Source: Metallumcola ferriviriculae (GTDB lineage Bacteria; Bacillota; JADQBR01). From it: 64,000 nucleotides of DNA. The position numbers and the translations under genes are program-made. Below, in pieces: positions 17,838 through 26,925 of the stretch (position 1 is the first letter of the stretch; every line of letters starts with the position of its first letter). Under the pieces are notes generated by a model, which made no database searches, was not told the origin of the DNA, and saw nothing but the letters and a program-made list of their open reading frames with translations. The stretch spans positions 1,712,501 through 1,776,500 of the forward strand of contig NZ_CP121694.1 of the NCBI RefSeq assembly GCF_035573695.1. Reading direction: 5' to 3'.

Positions 17838-20800
17838 TTTTTATGAATCCCACTTAGAAGAAGCGACCTTGGAGTGGTTTGAAGAACTGGGCTATGAAGT
17901 GGTTTTTGCCCCGGATCTTGCACCGGATGGAGAGTATCCGGAGCGTGAAGACTACGGAGATGTTATCTTGGCTGAGCGCCTAAAAGAAGCCCTTGCCCGG
18001 ATCAACCCAAAGTTTCCAATCGATGCAATAGAAGATGCCTTCAGGCAGATTATGATCCCTCAAAGTCCGAGCCTTATCATGAACAATAAAGCATTTCAAA
18101 AGATGATCACCGATGGAATTGATGTTCAGGTGAAACAGGCCGATGGTGGCTATCGCACAGAAAAGGCCTATGTATTCGACTTTGAAAAACCGCTGAACAA
18201 TGAATTTATGGTAGCCAACCAGTTTACAATTGTTGAGCATGGCGTGGAAAAGCGCCCGGATGTGGTGGCCTTTGTTAATGGGATTCCTTTGGTGGTCATT
18301 GAACTGAAAAGTGCCAGTGATGAAAATGTTGATATAACCGATGCCTATAATCAGCTTCAAACTTACAAAATGACTATTCCTTCCCTATTTACTTATAACT
18401 CCTTTATGGTCACCAGTGATGGTATCAATGCCAGAGCGGGCACCCTGACCTCCGATGAAGATCGCTTTATGGCTTGGCGTAGCATTGATGGAGATGATGT
18501 AGCTTCCGTGTCTATTCCGCAACTTGAAGTGCTGATTAAGGGAATGTTTCAGCGCGACCGCTTGCTGGATATTATTAAACATTTTCTTCTCTTCCAAAGT
18601 GATGGCAAGGATACGATAAAAATACTGGCAGGATATCATCAATATAATGCAGTTAATAAAGCAGTAGAAAGCACTGAACGGGCCACCATGGAACATGGTG
18701 ACAGGCGGATTGGTGTGATTTGGCATACCCAAGGCAGTGGGAAGAGCCTGTCCATGGTATTCTATGCCGGCAAACTGGTCATAAGTGAAGAACTGGAGAA
18801 TCCAACCATTGTCGTCATTACAGACAGAAACGATCTGGACGACCAGCTTTTTAGTACTTTTCTTAAAAGCAAGGATTTATTAAGAAGCACACCGGTACAG
18901 TCAGAAGACAGAGCGCATTTGAGAGAGCTGCTGAATAACCGTACCAGTGGCGGTATTATCTTTACAACAATTCATAAGTTTGCTCCTTTTACCAATGAAA
19001 TTAAAGAAGGCAATCCGTCTTATAAAAGTTTGGAGCAGGCAGCTGAAAGCTATGCTGATTATGCAGGCGACATGGTCCTCACGGACAGAAAAAATGTCAT
19101 TGTCATTGCAGACGAAGCTCACCGCAGCCAGTACGGTTTTGGAGCGGACGTTGTGAAGGGTAAAAATGAAGTAGATGTGAAATATGGCTATGCCAAGTAT
19201 ATGCGTGATAGCCTTCCCAATGCATCTTACATAGGCTTTACAGGAACGCCGGTTGAACTTACTGATAAAAATACAAGAGCAGTATTTGGTGATTATATCG
19301 ATGTTTATGATATGACTAGAGCTGTGGAAGACGGCACAACCGTGAAGATTTTTTATGAAAGCAGAATTGCTAAGCTTGAGCTGCCGGAAGAAATGAAACC
19401 AAAGGTCGATACCGAGTATAATGAAATCACCGAGCACCAGGAATATAGTCAAAAAGAAAAACTTAAGAGCAAATGGGCCAGACTTGAAGCCATAGTGGGT
19501 GCCAAGCAGAGAGTAGTACAAATTGCCAAAGATATTGTAGCACATTTTGAAAAGCGTGAGCAGGCGCAGGAGAACGAAGGCGGTAAGGCCATGATCGTCG
19601 CCATGAGCCGGAGGATTGCCATCGATATTTACAGGGAAATTGTTGTACTTCGACCGGAATGGCACAGTGACGAATTAATGGCTGGAAAGATTAAGGTTGT
19701 TATGACCGGCAGCTCATCTGATCCGGCAGACTGGCAGCCGTTTATCGGGACCAAGGCCAACCGGGAAACACTGGCTAAACGAATGAAAGATAGAAATGAT
19801 GAACTGAAGATTGTGATTGTGCGTGATATGTGGCTTACCGGATTTGATGTGCCAAGTATGCATACAATGTATATCGATAAGCCAATGAGCGGCCATAACT
19901 TGATGCAGGCTATTGCAAGGGTTAATCGAGTATTTAAAGATAAGCAAGGCGGACTTGTTGTTGACTATATCGGTATCGCGGAAAACCTGAAAGAAGCCTT
20001 AGCGAAATACACAGAGAGTGACAAGAAGACTACCGGTGTAGACACCGAAGTGGCATCCCAGGTTCTCTTAGAAAAGTATGACCTGATTAAAGAACTGCTT
20101 CATGGCCATGACTATAGTAAATTCTTTACTGGCAAGCCAAGCGAGAAAATGCAGGCCATTGTAGAAACCATGGATTATATTATCGGACTTCGTGAGGAAA
20201 GAAAGAACGATTATATTAAGCTGGTAACCGAATTGGCTCGGGCTTATTCCCTGTGTGCGACAACCGATATTGCTGAAAGCCTCAATATAGAAGTGGGCTT
20301 TCATAAGGCAGTCAAAGCAAGCCTTGTTAAAATGATCAGCGATGAAAATAAAAAGAAGACTACATCCCAGCTTGACAGTGAGCTCAACCAATTACTTTCC
20401 AAAGCCATATCCTCCAATGAAGTGGTAGATATTTTAGATTCCGTAGGTCTTTCCAAACCGAATATTGCAATTCTCTCAGATGAATTTCTTGAAGAAGTGA
20501 GAGGTATGAAGCAGAAAAACTTAGCTGTTGAGCTGTTAAACCGATTGCTCAAAGGGAATATCAAGACATTCTCAAGGCGTAACTTAGTTCAGTCGAAGAA
20601 GTTTTCCGAGCTTTTGGAGGCCTCCATCAGGAAGTATCAGAATAGAGCCATTGAAACCACTCAGGTTATTATGGAACTGATAGAGCTTGCCAAACAGATC
20701 AGTGAGGCGGAAAAACGCGGTGAAAGTACAGGATTAACAGCGGATGAATTAGCTTTTTACGACGCTATGGCTGAAAATGAATCAGCCAGGGAAGTGATGG

Positions 20801-21018
20801 GTGATGAAATCTTGGTGCAGATTGCAAAAGACCTGACGACATCTATTAAGAACAATATCAGCGTAGACTGGGCAATCCGTGAAAGTGTTCAGGCCAAAAT
20901 GAAAATGACCATAAAAAGGCTGCTAAAGAAATACGGTTACCCACCAGATAAGACGGCTAAAGCAGTGGATATTGTAATGGAGCAGACAAAGCTGATGTGC
21001 CAGAATGAGAGTAGGTAG
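17824..21018 (+). CDS. hsdR: Type I restriction endonuclease subunit HsdR
   Basis: A 1064-residue restriction subunit. The N-terminal nuclease domain shows [19 protein letters not shown] (about residues 143-162), the PD-(D/E)xK core. It is followed by the SF2 translocase motor with [11 protein letters not shown] near residue 299 and [12 protein letters not shown] near 427, then the helicase C-terminal half ([33 protein letters not shown]) and a helical domain that contacts HsdM. Size and motifs are complete, so restriction activity is likely. It cleaves DNA away from unmethylated sites after ATP-driven translocation. Its last 36 bp, through the stop, recur at 46605 in the right-flank repeat. 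Confidence 0.95.
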   Translation: MARSNFYESHLEEATLEWFEELGYEVVFAPDLAPDGEYPEREDYGDVILAERLKEALARINPKFPIDAIEDAFRQIMIPQSPSLIMNNKAFQKMITDGIDVQVKQADGGYRTEKAYVFDFEKPLNNEFMVANQFTIVEHGVEKRPDVVAFVNGIPLVVIELKSASDENVDITDAYNQLQTYKMTIPSLFTYNSFMVTSDGINARAGTLTSDEDRFMAWRSIDGDDVASVSIPQLEVLIKGMFQRDRLLDIIKHFLLFQSDGKDTIKILAGYHQYNAVNKAVESTERATMEHGDRRIGVIWHTQGSGKSLSMVFYAGKLVISEELENPTIVVITDRNDLDDQLFSTFLKSKDLLRSTPVQSEDRAHLRELLNNRTSGGIIFTTIHKFAPFTNEIKEGNPSYKSLEQAAESYADYAGDMVLTDRKNVIVIADEAHRSQYGFGADVVKGKNEVDVKYGYAKYMRDSLPNASYIGFTGTPVELTDKNTRAVFGDYIDVYDMTRAVEDGTTVKIFYESRIAKLELPEEMKPKVDTEYNEITEHQEYSQKEKLKSKWARLEAIVGAKQRVVQIAKDIVAHFEKREQAQENEGGKAMIVAMSRRIAIDIYREIVVLRPEWHSDELMAGKIKVVMTGSSSDPADWQPFIGTKANRETLAKRMKDRNDELKIVIVRDMWLTGFDVPSMHTMYIDKPMSGHNLMQAIARVNRVFKDKQGGLVVDYIGIAENLKEALAKYTESDKKTTGVDTEVASQVLLEKYDLIKELLHGHDYSKFFTGKPSEKMQAIVETMDYIIGLREERKNDYIKLVTELARAYSLCATTDIAESLNIEVGFHKAVKASLVKMISDENKKKTTSQLDSELNQLLSKAISSNEVVDILDSVGLSKPNIAILSDEFLEEVRGMKQKNLAVELLNRLLKGNIKTFSRRNLVQSKKFSELLEASIRKYQNRAIETTQVIMELIELAKQISEAEKRGESTGLTADELAFYDAMAENESAREVMGDEILVQIAKDLTTSIKNNISVDWAIRESVQAKMKMTIKRLLKKYGYPPDKTAKAVDIVMEQTKLMCQNESR

Positions 21019-21340
21019 GTTTACTGATATAAACCTAATTCTTAGCTAATGGTGCTGCATGCTGTAAAATCAGACAGTTATCCGACCATGTGCCGGTGAC
21101 TGTCAATACCGGGTGGGATTGACCAAAAATCAGCTGGCCGAATCGCTGGTACTGTCTTTCGAACATAGTTACATCTAGCAGGCCGAATTCATCCTCCAAA
21201 GAGAAGAACACCGTGATTTTCCCGCTTCTAGTCGGGGGCCGGTGGGGATTTATCACTTTGCCGGCCACGGTCAGCGATGCCTGAGGGGAGTCTTTTGCTG
21301 CTGCGGTGGACATAATTCTTTTTTTACTGAGCATAGTCCG
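20983..21340. repeat. Right-flank direct repeat, copy R1
   Basis: A 358-bp segment nearly identical to 46605-46962. It contains the last 36 bp of hsdR, a 17-bp spacer and the 3' end of dnaE2 on the minus strand. In R1 the hsdR is intact and dnaE2 truncated; in R2 the reverse holds. Similarity stops at GTCCG (21340). Confidence 0.93.
21035..21340 (-). pseudogene. Truncated 3' fragment of dnaE2 (within R1)
   Basis: The last ~100 codons of the error-prone DNA polymerase gene, nearly identical to the intact gene ending at 46657. It includes KKRIMSTAAAKDSPQASLTV and the OB-fold tail ending PLAKN. Upstream of the fragment the frame runs into unrelated REP-type sequence. It lacks the polymerase domains and is not expected to make a functional product. 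Confidence 0.92.
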
Positions 21341-21412
21341 GCGGAGTGACAAGGGGACGGGGTTATTGACACAAACCACCCCTAAGCTATAATTTTCCAG
21401 AGGGTGGTTTTC

Positions 21413-21640
21413 GTGCCTAGAGCAGCAAGGATAAAAAGTGAAAGTGAAATATAGTATATCGTCATGAGAGGAATAAATCGTTAAACTCTGTTTGACGATG
21501 AGGAAGATATGCGGCAGCTATGTTTTATGGTATAACAAAAAATATGACAGGGTAGGGTATTTGTTTCAGGATCGGTTTAAAAGCGACCTGTAGACAGATT
21601 AAAAGATTAACAGGAATTAGTGAACTGCCGGTGCCTGACA
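21413..21640 (+). pseudogene. Decayed REP-associated tyrosine transposase (RAYT) remnant
   Basis: Reading from GTG 21413 gives VPRAARIKSESEI, stop, YIVMRGINR, stop, TLFDDEEDM, which matches the N-terminus of Y1-type RAYT/IS200-like transposases with internal stops. After a deletion, VGYLFQDRFKS and RQIKRLTGIS match later parts. A hairpin (AACCACCC 21374-21381, GGGTGGTT 21402-21409) lies directly before it and a GGTGCCTGACACC repeat directly after. The protein cannot be made. RAYTs mobilise or maintain REP repeats, which fits the repeats at 4853 and 59742. The 21641-21884 gap holds no clear gene. Confidence 0.75.
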
Positions 21641-21884
21641 CCAACTTATTATTTGTTTAAAACAAACTGAGACAAAAGCCTTGATGCAATTGACCCGCTG
21701 CCCGCAGGGATAAAAAATGACAGGGAAGCGGCAGCAGAGACTATTGAAATAATGTCAGAAGATTAATTACTAATGAGACTCCTACTATGATAATTTAGAA
21801 CAAGATGAAAGTCTGGTGCTTTCAATCGATGAAGAAAAGTTGGAAGAGATTTTTGAAACGTGAAGAATCAAGGTGAATATTAGA

Positions 21885-22598
21885 ATGAATAGTATAATGA
21901 TAAGCAATATAGCTATTGAGGTAATCAGGAAAAAAATAAAAAATATTAATCTTTCAGTCCATCCACCTGATGGTCGAGTTAGGCTGGCAGTGCCTGAAAA
22001 AATGGACGAAGAAGCAATAAAGCTTTTTGCTATATCTAAACTGTCATGGATCAAAAAACAAAGAGGAAAGTTTGATTTGCAGGATAGGCAATCTATCAGA
22101 AAATTTTTATCCGGGGAAAGCCATTACTTTTTTGGGACCAGGTATTTGTTAAATGTCGTGGAGACTTCCGGCAAGCAACACGTGGAGTTAAGAAATAAAA
22201 AGTACATCGATTTATATATAAGGCCAAACAGTACAAAAGAAAAACGCGAAAAAGTGATGACAGCATGGTACCGGGAACAGCTTAAAAGCATAATTCCGGA
22301 ATACATAATTAAATGGGAAGAAGTCATTGGCGTATCTGTTAAAGATTGGGGCGTTAAGCTGATGAAGACCAGATGGGGCACATGCAATACAAGGGCTCAA
22401 AGGATTTGGTTAAACTTAGAACTCGCTAAGAAGAATCCTCGGTGCCTAGAGTTTATTATGGTTCATGAAATGGTCCATTTATTAGAAAGAAGTCATAATG
22501 ATCGGTTCAAAGCGTATATGGATAAATTTCTTCCAAATTGGAGGAGCATTCGAGATGAGCTGAATGGTTTGATATATGAAAACAGTAAGTGGTCTTAG
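21885..22598 (+). CDS. YgjP/SprT-like zinc metallopeptidase
   Basis: A 237-residue member of the DUF45 (YgjP, M48-type) family. The C-terminal HEMVHLLERSHNDRF carries the HExxH zinc motif with a third histidine; upstream are KTRWGTCNTRAQRIWLNLEL and LEFIMVHE, typical of the family. The N-terminal half is beta-rich (LSVHPPDGRVRLAVPEKMDE). The ATG at 21885 follows AAGGTG; a GTG at 21873 is possible. Such genes are commonly found next to type I restriction operons, where their role is unknown. Here it is separated from hsdR by the dnaE2 fragment and the RAYT remnant, so the association may be older than the insertion of R1. Confidence 0.85.
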   Translation: MNSIMISNIAIEVIRKKIKNINLSVHPPDGRVRLAVPEKMDEEAIKLFAISKLSWIKKQRGKFDLQDRQSIRKFLSGESHYFFGTRYLLNVVETSGKQHVELRNKKYIDLYIRPNSTKEKREKVMTAWYREQLKSIIPEYIIKWEEVIGVSVKDWGVKLMKTRWGTCNTRAQRIWLNLELAKKNPRCLEFIMVHEMVHLLERSHNDRFKAYMDKFLPNWRSIRDELNGLIYENSKWS

Positions 22599-22624
22599 TA
22601 AATTTGAGTAAGGAGACGATTTTA

Positions 22625-22846
22625 ATGGCAGCAGTTAAATACGAAATCAAAGAGACGCTTGGTATCTTATCAGAGTCGTCTAAAGGTTGGTCAAAGGAAT
22701 TGAACCTAATCAGCTGGAATGACCGGGATCCCAAGTACGACCTGCGTGACTGGGCACCGGAACATGCCAAAATGGGTAAAGGGGTTACCCTGTCAGTGGA
22801 AGAGCTGAAGAAACTGCGGGAGCTGCTGAATGAGATTGATTTATAA
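22625..22846 (+). CDS. YdbC-type PC4-like ssDNA-binding protein
   Basis: A 73-residue protein resembling the Firmicute YdbC family, which has the PC4 transcription-coactivator fold and binds single-stranded DNA. It reads KEINLISWNDRDPKYDLRDW-like in the middle (here KELNLISWNDRDPKYDLRDW) and GKGVTLSVEELKKLRELL at the end. It starts 26 bp after the metallopeptidase gene, behind AAGGAGACG, and is probably co-transcribed. Its cellular role is not settled in the family. Confidence 0.8.
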   Translation: MAAVKYEIKETLGILSESSKGWSKELNLISWNDRDPKYDLRDWAPEHAKMGKGVTLSVEELKKLRELLNEIDL

Positions 22847-22970
22847 TAACTGCATCGGTGTTGATATGTAGTGATCCGATGCGGCTATCGATGCTTGATA
22901 ATGAATAAATAGCTTGGTAATAAAGAGAAAAGTCAAACCTATCACCCAACTACAAAGAGGTGCTTCACCA

Positions 22971-23594
22971 ATGACTAAGATACCCTTCAAAGGAATATTA
23001 AAATCAGTCCAACCGAGAATTAGGCTGCTTCGGTCATTTGATGAGCGGTCGCATAATTACCTTGGTTATTCGCTTTTTATAATAGGTACGATTGATGACG
23101 TTGAGCGGGAGTTCTCTGTTGGTATCGGTAAAGCCGCCCAGGCAAAACATCAGTTTAGGGTTGGCGATGAGATTGCTGGCGAGTGTCTTCCTGTTGCAGA
23201 TGATAGGCTGGAGCCGGTTGAATTTTATAAAGCTTCTAAGCTGAAGAAGACTGGTCAAGTTGACAAATCTAATATTCCTCCACCGTGGGAAGATATACTG
23301 CCGGAACTTGAAGTTTACCGGGCAAGAGGACATCGGCGGTTAGCTACCAGGACTTATGACAGTAAATGTACCACCTGCATATGGGGCTGTCGGATGCCTG
23401 TAGAGATTACTATTGACCACTGGAATCCGGGCAGGAAAAAGTACCGGTTTGAGACTTTTTGCTATGGGCCATTACGTTGTAAATTTTATAAGTCAGGGCC
23501 GACACGGAAAGTTCCGGGCAGAAACGGCATGGTATATGAAGAAGAAGACTGGGTGGATGAGGAAGAGACTGGGCACAGGGAGATGGATGAGTGA
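22971..23594 (+). CDS. Uncharacterised protein with an OB-like N-terminus and paired cysteines
   Basis: A 207-residue protein of no family I can name. The ATG at 22971 follows AGAGGTG; an in-frame start at 22914 lacks a ribosome site. The N-terminal ~95 residues are beta-rich (YSLFIIGTIDDVEREFSVGI, FRVGDEIAGECLPV) and look like an OB or TRAM-type barrel. The C-terminal part carries CTTCIWGC and CYGPLRC, a likely zinc- or metal-binding site, then an acidic tail (EEEDWVDEEE). The combination suggests nucleic-acid binding, which is inference. Between 23595 and 23746 only short non-coding or relic sequence is seen. Confidence 0.6.
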   Translation: MTKIPFKGILKSVQPRIRLLRSFDERSHNYLGYSLFIIGTIDDVEREFSVGIGKAAQAKHQFRVGDEIAGECLPVADDRLEPVEFYKASKLKKTGQVDKSNIPPPWEDILPELEVYRARGHRRLATRTYDSKCTTCIWGCRMPVEITIDHWNPGRKKYRFETFCYGPLRCKFYKSGPTRKVPGRNGMVYEEEDWVDEEETGHREMDE

Positions 23595-23746
23595 AAAAGG
23601 ATGAAAAATTGGCCGCTTTTGAAGGAATTGAAACAGATATTAATAATTAATTGATGAAGAAAAAGGAGAAAGGTGATGGGATAAGATAAATGATAATGAG
23701 AGTTGATGTCACTAGGGAAGCCTGTTGATCTAAGAGAAACCTTCTA

Positions 23747-24004
23747 ATGCAAGAAGAATATGAAAATAAGATTAACCAACTCTCAAAAGGAAAGATTATT
23801 ACAAAGAAAATAGGCAACCATGAATATTATTACTTAAAATACCGGGATGGGGAAAAGACTGTTACCGATTATATTGGGCGAGATGAGAAGAAAATTGAAG
23901 AGGTGAAGAATGAGGTTAATAAGAGAAAGCATTTTGAAAAGATGCTTGCCGAATTGAAGAAAGAAAGTAAATTGATAAAGAAAGTGGCAGGAGGAAACTT
24001 ATGA
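23747..24004 (+). CDS. Small basic protein preceding the DUF3990 gene
   Basis: An 85-residue, Lys/Glu-rich protein. Its middle (KKIGNHEYYYLKYRDGEKTV) is a beta-hairpin-like motif seen in small Firmicute proteins often beside toxin-like genes; the C-terminal half is a helix with coiled-coil character. Its stop overlaps the DUF3990 start (ATGA at 24001-24004), showing tight translational coupling. It is probably the first gene of the DUF3990/DUF3791 module. No strong ribosome site is seen at 23747, so the start is uncertain. The function is unknown; an antitoxin or partner role is a guess. Confidence 0.6.
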   Translation: MQEEYENKINQLSKGKIITKKIGNHEYYYLKYRDGEKTVTDYIGRDEKKIEEVKNEVNKRKHFEKMLAELKKESKLIKKVAGGNL

Positions 24005-24371
24005 TTGTCTACCATGGAAGTGATGTGATTGTCGAAAAACCCGTTTTACTAGCACCAAAACGTACATTGGACTTTGGTGCAGGCTTTTATACAACAACAA
24101 ATAAAAAACAGGCAGTTGGTTTTGCGCATAAGGTGATGCTAAGAAATGACAGCCAAACTAGAGCTGTCAGTGTGTATGAAGTAGATTTTTACAAGATAGA
24201 AAATTCTCTAGAAGTGTTAAAATTCGATGCGCCGGATGCAGGATGGCTGGATTTTGTTTTTGCCAACAGGCAGGGAATTTATAAAAGAAAACAGTATGAT
24301 GTCGTTATTGGAGCAGTTGCTGATGATACTATATATCGGGTTATCAGTTTATATGAAGCTGGTATTTTAAC

Positions 24372-26138
24372 CCTGGATTCCCGCCAAACTCATAACGAGG
24401 GCTAACAAAAAAACACTGCAAACCATTGAAAAACCTGGGCTTAATGCCATTTTTTACTTGTAGCCAACCTCGTATGTGTTATAATATACATAACGAGGAG
24501 GTGCAACTGAATGGCAGCCATCGTCTATCAGACAGATAAGCGATCAGGGATTACATACGCCTATGAATCCGTTTCTTACTGGGATAAGGACAAGCAGCAA
24601 TCCCGGGCAAAAAGGACGCTCATCGGCCGGGTAGACAATGAAACCAAAGAGATAGTCCCGACAGACGGCAGAGGCCGGAAAAAGAAAGAAGTGCCTGCGC
24701 CTCTCCAAAGAGGCCCTGTCCCATCTATTCAAACATCAAGGTCCTTCTACGGAGCAACGTATCTGCTGGACGCTATTGGTGAAAAGCTCAGCATTACCGA
24801 GGATTTGAAACACTGTTTTCCAAGTATTTATTGGCAAATTCTTTCGATTGTGTATTACCTGATTCTTGAGGATAAAAACCCCCTCTATCGTTTTGAAAAA
24901 TGGAGCAGCTTACATAAGCATCCTTACGGTAAGAACATAACCTCCCAGCGAAGCAGCGAACTCTTCACATCCATCACCGAAGAAGCAAAGAACAAATTCT
25001 TTCAGCTGCAAGGGAAACGGCGGACAGAAAAGGAGTTCTGGGCATATGACATTACTTCCATCTCCAGCTATTCTGAACATCTACGCCAAGTGCAATACGG
25101 CAAGAATAAAGAGAGCGATCCACTGGCTCAACTGAACCTGGCGTTAGTGTTCGGTGAAAGGTCCAACCTTCCTTTTTATTACCGCAAACTGGCTGGAAAC
25201 ATTCCTGATTCCAAAACAATTAAGAATTTACTTGCTGATTTGGATGTCCTTGGTTTTTCCAAAGTGAAGCTGGTTATGGACAGAGGCTTCTATAGTCAAG
25301 ATAATATCAATGCCCTCTTTAAAGAACACTTGAAATTCCTGATCTCCGTAAAAATATCCCTCGCTTTTATCAGGAAAGAATTGGACCTCATCTACGATAA
25401 GTTTCGTATATTTGAACACTATAGCGAGAAATACGAGCTGTATTGCCATACAGTACAGACTAATTGGCTTTATACACAGTACCGTCCGTATAAAGGGGAC
25501 ACCCTCTCAGAACCCAGGCGCATCTACATTCACTATTATTACAACATTGATAAAGCAGCTGAAGACGAAAAAGCCTTTGACCGAAAGTTAATCGCACTGC
25601 GCCATGAACTGGAGTCAGGTAAGAGGGTTCCTGAACATGAAAACCTCTATAAAAAGTATTTCGAGACGAAAACTACGCCAAAACGAGGGACAAAGGTCAC
25701 CGCCAATGAACATGCCGTTACTAAAGCAAAACGGTATTATGGATTCTTTGCCCTTTTGACTAATGAAAAAATGGATGCCATTACCGCGCTGGAGCTCTAC
25801 CGCAATAAGGATGTGGTTGAAAAAGCATTTGGCAACCTTAAGGAACGACTGAACATGCGCCGCACATTGGTTTCCTCGGAGCAAAGCCTTGACGGTAAAC
25901 TTTTTGTAGAGTTTGTGGCTCTCATCTATCTTTCTTACATCAAAAAGCAGATGCAGGAGACGGATTTATTCAAAAGTTATACCTTGCAGAGTGCCCTAGA
26001 TAAACTTGACGTCATCGAATGTTTTGAAGCGCCAGGGCAAAAACTGCGTGTTGGTGAGCTTCTTGAGAAACAGAAGGAGATCTATATAGGCTTGGGCGTT
26101 GCTCCACCCTCCTCGTTATGAGTAGGCGGGAATCCAGG
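24372..26138 (+). mobile_element. IS1634-family insertion sequence, complete
   Basis: A 1767-bp element bounded by inverted repeats of about 30 bp beginning CCTGGATTCCCGCC at both ends and continuing through ACTCATAACGAGG with a one-base indel. It is flanked by a 6-bp target duplication TTTAAC (24366-24371 and 26139-26144). It carries one transposase gene. The ends are intact and the transposase is uninterrupted, so it may still be active. It sits inside the DUF3990 gene. Confidence 0.9.
24511..26121 (+). CDS. IS1634-family DDE transposase
   Basis: A 536-residue transposase. The N-terminal part (YAYESVSYWDKDKQQSRAKR, LIGRVDNETKEIVP) is typical of IS1634 (IS4-related) proteins. Acidic residues of an RNase H-fold core are visible in WAYDITSISSYSEHL (first Asp), KLVMDRGFYSQDN (second Asp) and the late YRNKDVVEKAFGNLKERLNMR block (catalytic Glu, Y-(2)-R-(3)-E-(6)-K-like). 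The start ATG follows ACGAGGAGGTG. The stop codon lies within the right inverted repeat, which is common in compact elements. No frameshift or internal stop is seen. Confidence 0.92.
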   Translation: MAAIVYQTDKRSGITYAYESVSYWDKDKQQSRAKRTLIGRVDNETKEIVPTDGRGRKKKEVPAPLQRGPVPSIQTSRSFYGATYLLDAIGEKLSITEDLKHCFPSIYWQILSIVYYLILEDKNPLYRFEKWSSLHKHPYGKNITSQRSSELFTSITEEAKNKFFQLQGKRRTEKEFWAYDITSISSYSEHLRQVQYGKNKESDPLAQLNLALVFGERSNLPFYYRKLAGNIPDSKTIKNLLADLDVLGFSKVKLVMDRGFYSQDNINALFKEHLKFLISVKISLAFIRKELDLIYDKFRIFEHYSEKYELYCHTVQTNWLYTQYRPYKGDTLSEPRRIYIHYYYNIDKAAEDEKAFDRKLIALRHELESGKRVPEHENLYKKYFETKTTPKRGTKVTANEHAVTKAKRYYGFFALLTNEKMDAITALELYRNKDVVEKAFGNLKERLNMRRTLVSSEQSLDGKLFVEFVALIYLSYIKKQMQETDLFKSYTLQSALDKLDVIECFEAPGQKLRVGELLEKQKEIYIGLGVAPPSSL

Positions 26139-26273
26139 TTTAACACGGGAAGAAACGATAAAGAGGTTAAAGATTCGTAAATTATATAATCAAGTGACTT
26201 TTTGCACCGAAAAAGCATTATCCTATTTACGTTATATTGGTCAGTTAGATATTGAGAAGGAGGATGTTATTTG

Positions 26274-26516
26274 ATGAGTGAAACGAAAGAATTTCAAGCC
26301 GTTTTACAGGTGATTGTTTCCCGCCTAGCACAACTGATAGCTAAAGAGATAAATATATCTCATAAAGATGCATTAGAACGCCTTTATTCATCTAAACTAT
26401 ATGAAAAGTTGGAGCAAGAGGAAACGAAGGTTTGGCATTTAAGTGTACCGACTCTTTATAGTTTGTATGTTGAAGAACAAGAGACAGGGAAAATTAAATT
26501 TCCGGAGGAGGCATAA
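26274..26516 (+). CDS. Small protein between DUF3990 and DUF3791 genes
   Basis: An 80-residue acidic helical protein starting MSETKEFQAVLQVIVSRLAQ. Its ATG at 26274 overlaps the stop of the original DUF3990 frame (TGATG), and its own stop overlaps the ATG of the next gene at 26516, so four genes of this module are translationally coupled. The segment KVWHLSVPTLYSLYVEEQ is the most distinctive part. No family function is known to me; position suggests a component or antidote of the DUF3990 module. Confidence 0.65.
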   Translation: MSETKEFQAVLQVIVSRLAQLIAKEINISHKDALERLYSSKLYEKLEQEETKVWHLSVPTLYSLYVEEQETGKIKFPEEA

Positions 26517-26743
26517 TGATGGAGGGCAAATTAGATTTTTTGGTATATTGCATTGAAAGCTATAAAAATGCCCAAGGTCTTAAAGGCAAAGAAGCTATAG
26601 AGCTTTTTAAAAAATACCGTGTTTTTGATTATATTAATGCTAGTTATGAGGCTCTCCATACCACTGGAAAAGAATATATTATAGAAGATCTTAATATTTA
26701 TATCAAGGCGAGAGAGAAAGTTGACTCAGGAGTTGTGCAATAA
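26516..26743 (+). CDS. DUF3791-type small protein
   Basis: A 75-residue protein whose sequence (KLDFLVYCIESYKNAQGLKG, FKKYRVFDYINASYEALHTT, then EYIIEDLNIYI) matches the DUF3791 pattern. DUF3791 genes are often found beside DUF3990 genes in Firmicutes. It has a strong GGAGGAGG site and overlaps the preceding stop by one base. With the DUF3990 gene broken, this gene may have lost its partner. An antitoxin-like role is an inference from the pairing. The 26744-26925 gap shows no gene. Confidence 0.72.
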   Translation: MMEGKLDFLVYCIESYKNAQGLKGKEAIELFKKYRVFDYINASYEALHTTGKEYIIEDLNIYIKAREKVDSGVVQ

Positions 26744-26925
26744 TTACTAAGAAAGTCGAAAAAAAGAATACGGATTAAGGAAAAGAAGGAGAAATTAGAA
26801 AAGTAATGAATTTATTAAAGTTGTGGCAGATAATTACTAGATAGACATTGGTGCCATTATATGATTGGCAGGTAGAAGGAGCACTTAACTTTACAATAAC
26901 TTTGAAATGAAAGAGGAATTTACAA

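Larger units (their letters stand above)
24001..26274 (+). pseudogene. DUF3990 (ART-like) gene interrupted by an IS1634-type element
   Basis: The 5' part (24001-24371) encodes MIVYHGSDVIVEKPVLLAP and FGAGFYTTTNKKQAVGFA, the DUF3990 family start, which is related to ADP-ribosyltransferase folds. The reading frame runs into the insertion sequence. Removing 24372-26144 (element plus one target copy) rejoins a single frame of 501 bp, 166 codons plus stop: after YEAGILT it continues REETIKRLKIRKLYNQVTF and CTEKALSYLRYIGQLDI. The stop overlaps the next gene's ATG (26274). As it stands, a truncated product of up to 134 residues could be made, with the last residues read from the element. The activity is likely lost. 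Confidence 0.88.

Noticed and set aside
21035-21379. A 114-codon minus-strand frame beside hsdR that could be taken for a small gene
   Set aside because: From 21340 downward it is the duplicated dnaE2 3' end; the first codons come from REP-type sequence. No ribosome site or independent function is indicated.
24001-24405. DUF3990 protein of 134 residues as an intact gene
   Set aside because: Its last codons are read from the left end of the IS1634-type element; removal of the element restores a longer family-like frame.
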